The notes under the pieces are model-generated. The model was not told the DNA's origin and ran no database searches. It saw nothing but the letters and a program-made list of their open reading frames with translations. A stretch of DNA of 8,288 nt from Anaerolineae bacterium (GTDB lineage: Bacteria > Chloroflexota > Anaerolineae > B4-G1 > SLSP01), in the NCBI GenBank assembly GCA_018055515.1, contig JAGPHL010000023.1, positions 6,283 to 14,570 on the forward strand, in the 5' to 3' direction. Shown piece by piece: positions 5,806 through 8,288 of the stretch. The translations under genes and the position numbers were made by a program. Numbering within the stretch: the stretch's first letter is position 1; each line of letters begins with the position of its first letter.

Positions 5806-7791
5806 GTGGGACAAAAACGGCATTGGCAAGAGTGCGTGCGCGATCCCCGCACTTTGAGAAGGGCGGGCTGGATTCTGGTGCTGGTGGGGGCCCTGCTGGT
5901 GGGGATTTGGGCGGGGCGCGTAGCGGCGGCGGCGCTTTCGCTGCAGGCGCACTTGACTGAGGCTCAGGCATTGTTGGAGACCTCGCCGATGGAGACGCTC
6001 AAGGCGCAGCCGGAGCAGGTGGAGAGTCTGCTGCGGGGGCTTCGGGCGGACGTGGTGACGTTGCGCGCGGCGCGGGGACTGGCACAGCTGGGGCCGACGC
6101 TGGGCTGGCTGCCGAAAGTCGGTCCGTTGCTCGCGCAGGCGGGGCCGCTATTGGATCTGGCGGATGGGCTGACCGAAGCCGGGGTGCGGCTGTGGGACGT
6201 GGGGGCGCCCGTGCTGCAGGCGTGGCAGGCCGGCGCGCTGACCCCGGAACTGGCGCTGCAGACGCTGTCCGCCGGACGGCCGGCGTTTCAAGCCGCGCGT
6301 CCTGCGGCGGCGCGTGCCGTGACGGCATACGCGCAGCTCGCGCCGGCGGAGCTCCCGTGGCGCCTCCAGCAGCCGCTGACCCGCCTGGCTCCTTTGCTGC
6401 CGTGGCTTGAGGATGGCCTGCGCCTGGCCGCGGCGGCGCCTGACCTGTTGGGCGAGTCGGTGCCGCGCACGTATCTGCTCCTCGTGCTGAACGATGACGA
6501 ATTGCGGCCGGGAGGAGGCTTCATCACGGCGGTGGGGGAAGTGGAACTGCGCGCCGGTCACATCACCCGCGTGACCGTCGCCGATAGCTACACCGTGGAT
6601 GATTTCTCGCAGCCCTATCCGCTGGCTCCCGAACCCCTCAAGCGATTCATGGGGATCGAATTGCTGGTCTTCCGGGACAGCAACTGGTCGCCGGATTTTC
6701 CGACGGCGGTCGCGCAAGCGCTGGAGCTGTATCGGCCGGCGCATCCCGCCAGCTCTGCCTTCGACGGCGTCCTGGCCGTGGATCAGGTGGCGGTGCAGCG
6801 GCTTGTGGGTGCCGTGGGGCCGTTGGAGGTCGCCGGCCAGACGGTGACTGAGGAGTCGCTGATGACCTACATCCATGAATCGTGGTCCCCGCCGGAGGGG
6901 GAATTCACCACCGAATGGCGCCTGAGCCGCAAAAACTTCATGGGGGATTTGGTCCAGGCGCTGCAGCGGCGTATGGAAAGCGGGTTGGGCGATATGGATC
7001 TGACGCTTGTCGGGAAGACCGTCCTGCAGATTCTGGACGAGCGTCACCTGCAGGTGGCCCTGTTGAGCGAGCCTGAGGCGGCTGCTGTGCTCGCGGCTCG
7101 AGGGTGGGATGGCGCGGTCCGCGCTCCGCAGGGAGATTTCCTGCTGGTGAGCGAGGCGAATGTGGGCTACAACAAGGCCAGCGCCAAAATCACCCGCTCC
7201 ATGGCCTACGCCGTGGATCTGACGCAGACGCCACCCGTCGCGACGCTGACGTTGACCTACACGCACACCAGCCGGGCGTCCATCGCGTGTGTCCCCGAGA
7301 CGCGCTGGGATCCCGTCTATGTGCAGATGATGGACCGATGCTACTGGGCGTATCTGCGCGTCTACGCGCCGCCTGGCAGCCAGCTGCTGGCGGCTTCCCG
7401 GCATCCCATCCCGGCGGCGGCGATGTGGGATCAGGCGCCGTGGCCTGGCGCGGTGCAGACGCTCTCCGAATCGGCCACGCACGCGGTGTGGGGACAGGGA
7501 TTTCTGCTGCCGACCGGCGAGCAGACGGTGATCAGCTTCACCTACACGTTGCCCCCGACGGTCTTGCGGCAAGAGAGTGAGGGGGTGTGGGTGTATCGCC
7601 TGGACTGGCAGAAACAGGCGGGGCTGCGCACGGCGCCGGTGCGCGTAGTCTTGCGTCTTCCTCAAGATGTGGTATCGTGCGGGCAGGCGGAAGGGGTGTC
7701 GGTGCGGTCGGACGGCCTGTGGGTGATGGAGAGCGCGTTGCAGACGGATCGCACCGTGGAGATTCGGTATTGCGCGCAGAAGGGAGAGTGA
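5806..7791 (+). CDS. DUF4012 extracytoplasmic protein, membrane-anchored
   Basis: The product is 661 residues, starting at GTG 5806. A basic N-terminus is followed by a single membrane segment (about 21-43), then an Ala/Leu-rich helical region (about 46-210) that may be a coiled stalk. The DUF4012 core runs from about 220 to 470. It has LLLVLNDDELRPGGGFI (224-240), DSNWSPDFP (291-299), FDGVLAVDQVAVQRLVGAVGPLEV (319-342, partial match) and the late signature NVGYNKASAKITRS (452-465). The C-terminal part, 470-661, looks beta-rich with cysteines C495, C512, C625 and C656, which could form disulfides outside the cell. Function of DUF4012 is not established. It often sits in exopolysaccharide or capsule loci, and the 'DGV..VD....L.G.VGP.EV' stretch recalls the LytR-CpsA-Psr fold, which attaches glycopolymers to the envelope. 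That link is my inference and weak. Stop at 7789-7791 is 3 nt from the next gene. Confidence 0.88.
   Translation: MGQKRHWQECVRDPRTLRRAGWILVLVGALLVGIWAGRVAAAALSLQAHLTEAQALLETSPMETLKAQPEQVESLLRGLRADVVTLRAARGLAQLGPTLGWLPKVGPLLAQAGPLLDLADGLTEAGVRLWDVGAPVLQAWQAGALTPELALQTLSAGRPAFQAARPAAARAVTAYAQLAPAELPWRLQQPLTRLAPLLPWLEDGLRLAAAAPDLLGESVPRTYLLLVLNDDELRPGGGFITAVGEVELRAGHITRVTVADSYTVDDFSQPYPLAPEPLKRFMGIELLVFRDSNWSPDFPTAVAQALELYRPAHPASSAFDGVLAVDQVAVQRLVGAVGPLEVAGQTVTEESLMTYIHESWSPPEGEFTTEWRLSRKNFMGDLVQALQRRMESGLGDMDLTLVGKTVLQILDERHLQVALLSEPEAAAVLAARGWDGAVRAPQGDFLLVSEANVGYNKASAKITRSMAYAVDLTQTPPVATLTLTYTHTSRASIACVPETRWDPVYVQMMDRCYWAYLRVYAPPGSQLLAASRHPIPAAAMWDQAPWPGAVQTLSESATHAVWGQGFLLPTGEQTVISFTYTLPPTVLRQESEGVWVYRLDWQKQAGLRTAPVRVVLRLPQDVVSCGQAEGVSVRSDGLWVMESALQTDRTVEIRYCAQKGE
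7781..7786 (+). promoter_or_regulatory. Ribosome binding site for gene 7, inside the end of gene 6
   Basis: AGGGAG lies 8 nt before ATG 7795 and overlaps the last codons of the DUF4012 gene. It supports the start of the partial gene at the right edge. Confidence 0.75.
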
Positions 7792-7794
7792 GCC

Positions 7795-8288
7795 ATGCAA
7801 AAGAGAAGGGGTTGGATCTGGTTCGCTGTGCTGGTGGGGCTATTCAGCGCGGCGACGCTGTTGCCGGTGACGTGGGCCGCTCCTGATCAAAACTCCTTGC
7901 GACAAAGTGTGCCGACATTAACGCCCATTGGTTGGATGCCGACCCTGCCGCCCGTGACGATTGAGTTGCCGACGGTAGTCATTCCCACGGTCGAGGTGCC
8001 TGGCGTCACGCTCACCCTCCCGCCGCTCACTCTCACCCTCCCGCGGCTCACTCTTACCGTGCCCCCGGTTCTGGCCACGGCGACGCCCCGGCCGGCTGCA
8101 ACAGGAACGCCGGCGCCGGCGACCTCCACGCCCATGGCGGCATCGTCCACGCCGACCGCTACGCCGACCGTCACTCCTGCTCCTACGGACACGCCATCGC
8201 CGCAGCCACCTGCGACGGAGGAGCCGGCGGTCGTCCTCACCCCGACCGTCACAGCGACGGCGGTGGCTGCTGAGGGGCAGGCGGCGGG
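7795..8288 (+). CDS. Secreted Thr/Pro-rich protein with signal peptide, 3' end outside the window
   Basis: The frame is open for 164 codons from ATG 7795 to the window edge, with AGGGAG 8 nt upstream. Residues 1-29 look like a Sec signal peptide: basic MQKRR, a hydrophobic core at 7-24, and likely cleavage after the Ala at 28 or 29. Residues 38-93 show a regular alternation of Pro/Thr with Leu/Val/Ile, including a heptapeptide repeat at 73-93. From 94 on the sequence is a Thr/Pro/Ala/Ser linker (many TPT and ATP steps), like linkers that hold surface domains away from the cell. The functional domain, if any, lies beyond the window, so the protein cannot be named. It starts 3 nt after gene 6 and clearly belongs to the operon. 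With this composition it is a good candidate O-glycosylation acceptor. Codon use matches its neighbours. Confidence 0.85.
   Translation, partial: MQKRRGWIWFAVLVGLFSAATLLPVTWAAPDQNSLRQSVPTLTPIGWMPTLPPVTIELPTVVIPTVEVPGVTLTLPPLTLTLPRLTLTVPPVLATATPRPAATGTPAPATSTPMAASSTPTATPTVTPAPTDTPSPQPPATEEPAVVLTPTVTATAVAAEGQAA
8011..8073 (+). repeat. 21-nt tandem repeat encoding a heptapeptide in gene 7
   Basis: Copy 1 (8011-8031) and copy 2 (8032-8052) differ by one base, and copy 3 (8053-8073) is diverged. They encode LTLPPLT, LTLPRLT and LTVPPVL. The near-identity at DNA level points to recent duplication. Pro every seven residues among alternating Thr and Leu suggests an extended, stiff segment. Confidence 0.85.

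Noticed and set aside
4565..5971. Minus-strand open frame (468 codons) opposite the DUF2723 gene
   Set aside because: Composition is Arg/Pro/Gln-rich, it spans two real + strand genes, and it has no plausible domain.
6148..7800. Long minus-strand open frame (550 codons) opposite the DUF4012 gene
   Set aside because: It is an antisense shadow of a recognisable DUF4012 gene; its product is Arg/His/Gln-rich and without motifs.
7887..8252. Minus-strand Gly/Val-rich frame opposite gene 7
   Set aside because: It is the reverse reading of the Thr/Pro linker; the Gly/Val repeats arise from the complementary codons.
1..8288. CRISPR arrays, tRNA/rRNA genes, insertion sequences, phage or toxin-antitoxin genes
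   Set aside because: Looked for and not seen: no spaced direct repeats, no transposase or integrase motifs, no cloverleaf or rRNA-like stretches.
7865..8288. Low-complexity Thr/Pro region as a possible non-coding repeat
   Set aside because: The frame stays open for 164 codons after a good start, signal peptide and ribosome site, so it is coding linker sequence.

Overview
The window reads as a fragment of a GC-rich bacterial chromosome. The best guess is Chloroflexota, of the Anaerolineae/Caldilineae type. This is inference from three things seen together: secreted proteins with Thr/Pro/Ala-rich linkers, a DUF2723 membrane protein with the 'GADGGDL...PHPPGFPLY' signature, and a DUF4012 protein. 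No rRNA, tRNA or housekeeping marker is present to confirm the phylum.

Layout: positions 1-154 are a comparatively AT-rich leader with one convincing sigma70-like promoter (TATAAT at 100-105). Seven genes follow, all on the + strand and closely packed to the end of the window: (1) a membrane-anchored or secreted glycoside-hydrolase-like TIM-barrel protein behind a Thr/Pro/Ala linker, 155-1363; (2) a flippase-like integral membrane protein of the LPG_synthase_TM/UPF0104 (YbhN) family, 1371-2420; (3) a class I SAM-dependent methyltransferase, 2384-3208; (4) a membrane-bound processive-type family 2 glycosyltransferase, 3286-4428; (5) a DUF2723 multi-membrane-span protein, likely a lipid-linked-sugar-dependent glycosyltransferase (TMEM260-like), 4385-5770; (6) a DUF4012 extracytoplasmic protein, 5806-7791; (7) a signal-peptide-bearing Thr/Pro-rich secreted protein, 7795 to beyond the right edge. 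Genes 2/3 overlap by 37 nt and 4/5 by 44 nt. The other junctions are 3 to 77 nt, so one transcript is likely. No terminator is visible.

Several longest-ORF starts are too far upstream. Shine-Dalgarno placement moves the starts of genes 1, 3, 4 and 6 to 155, 2384, 3286 and 5806.

Working model (inference): a cell-surface glycoconjugate locus. The GT2 enzyme and the methyltransferase build or decorate a glycan on the inner face. The flippase-like protein moves a lipid-linked intermediate. The DUF2723 protein transfers sugar outside the membrane. The DUF4012 protein and the hydrolase-like protein act on the product outside the cell. The Thr/Pro-rich segments of genes 1 and 7 are plausible O-glycosylation acceptors for gene 5. 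Individual families are known, but this combination and its product are not something I recognise as a characterised system.
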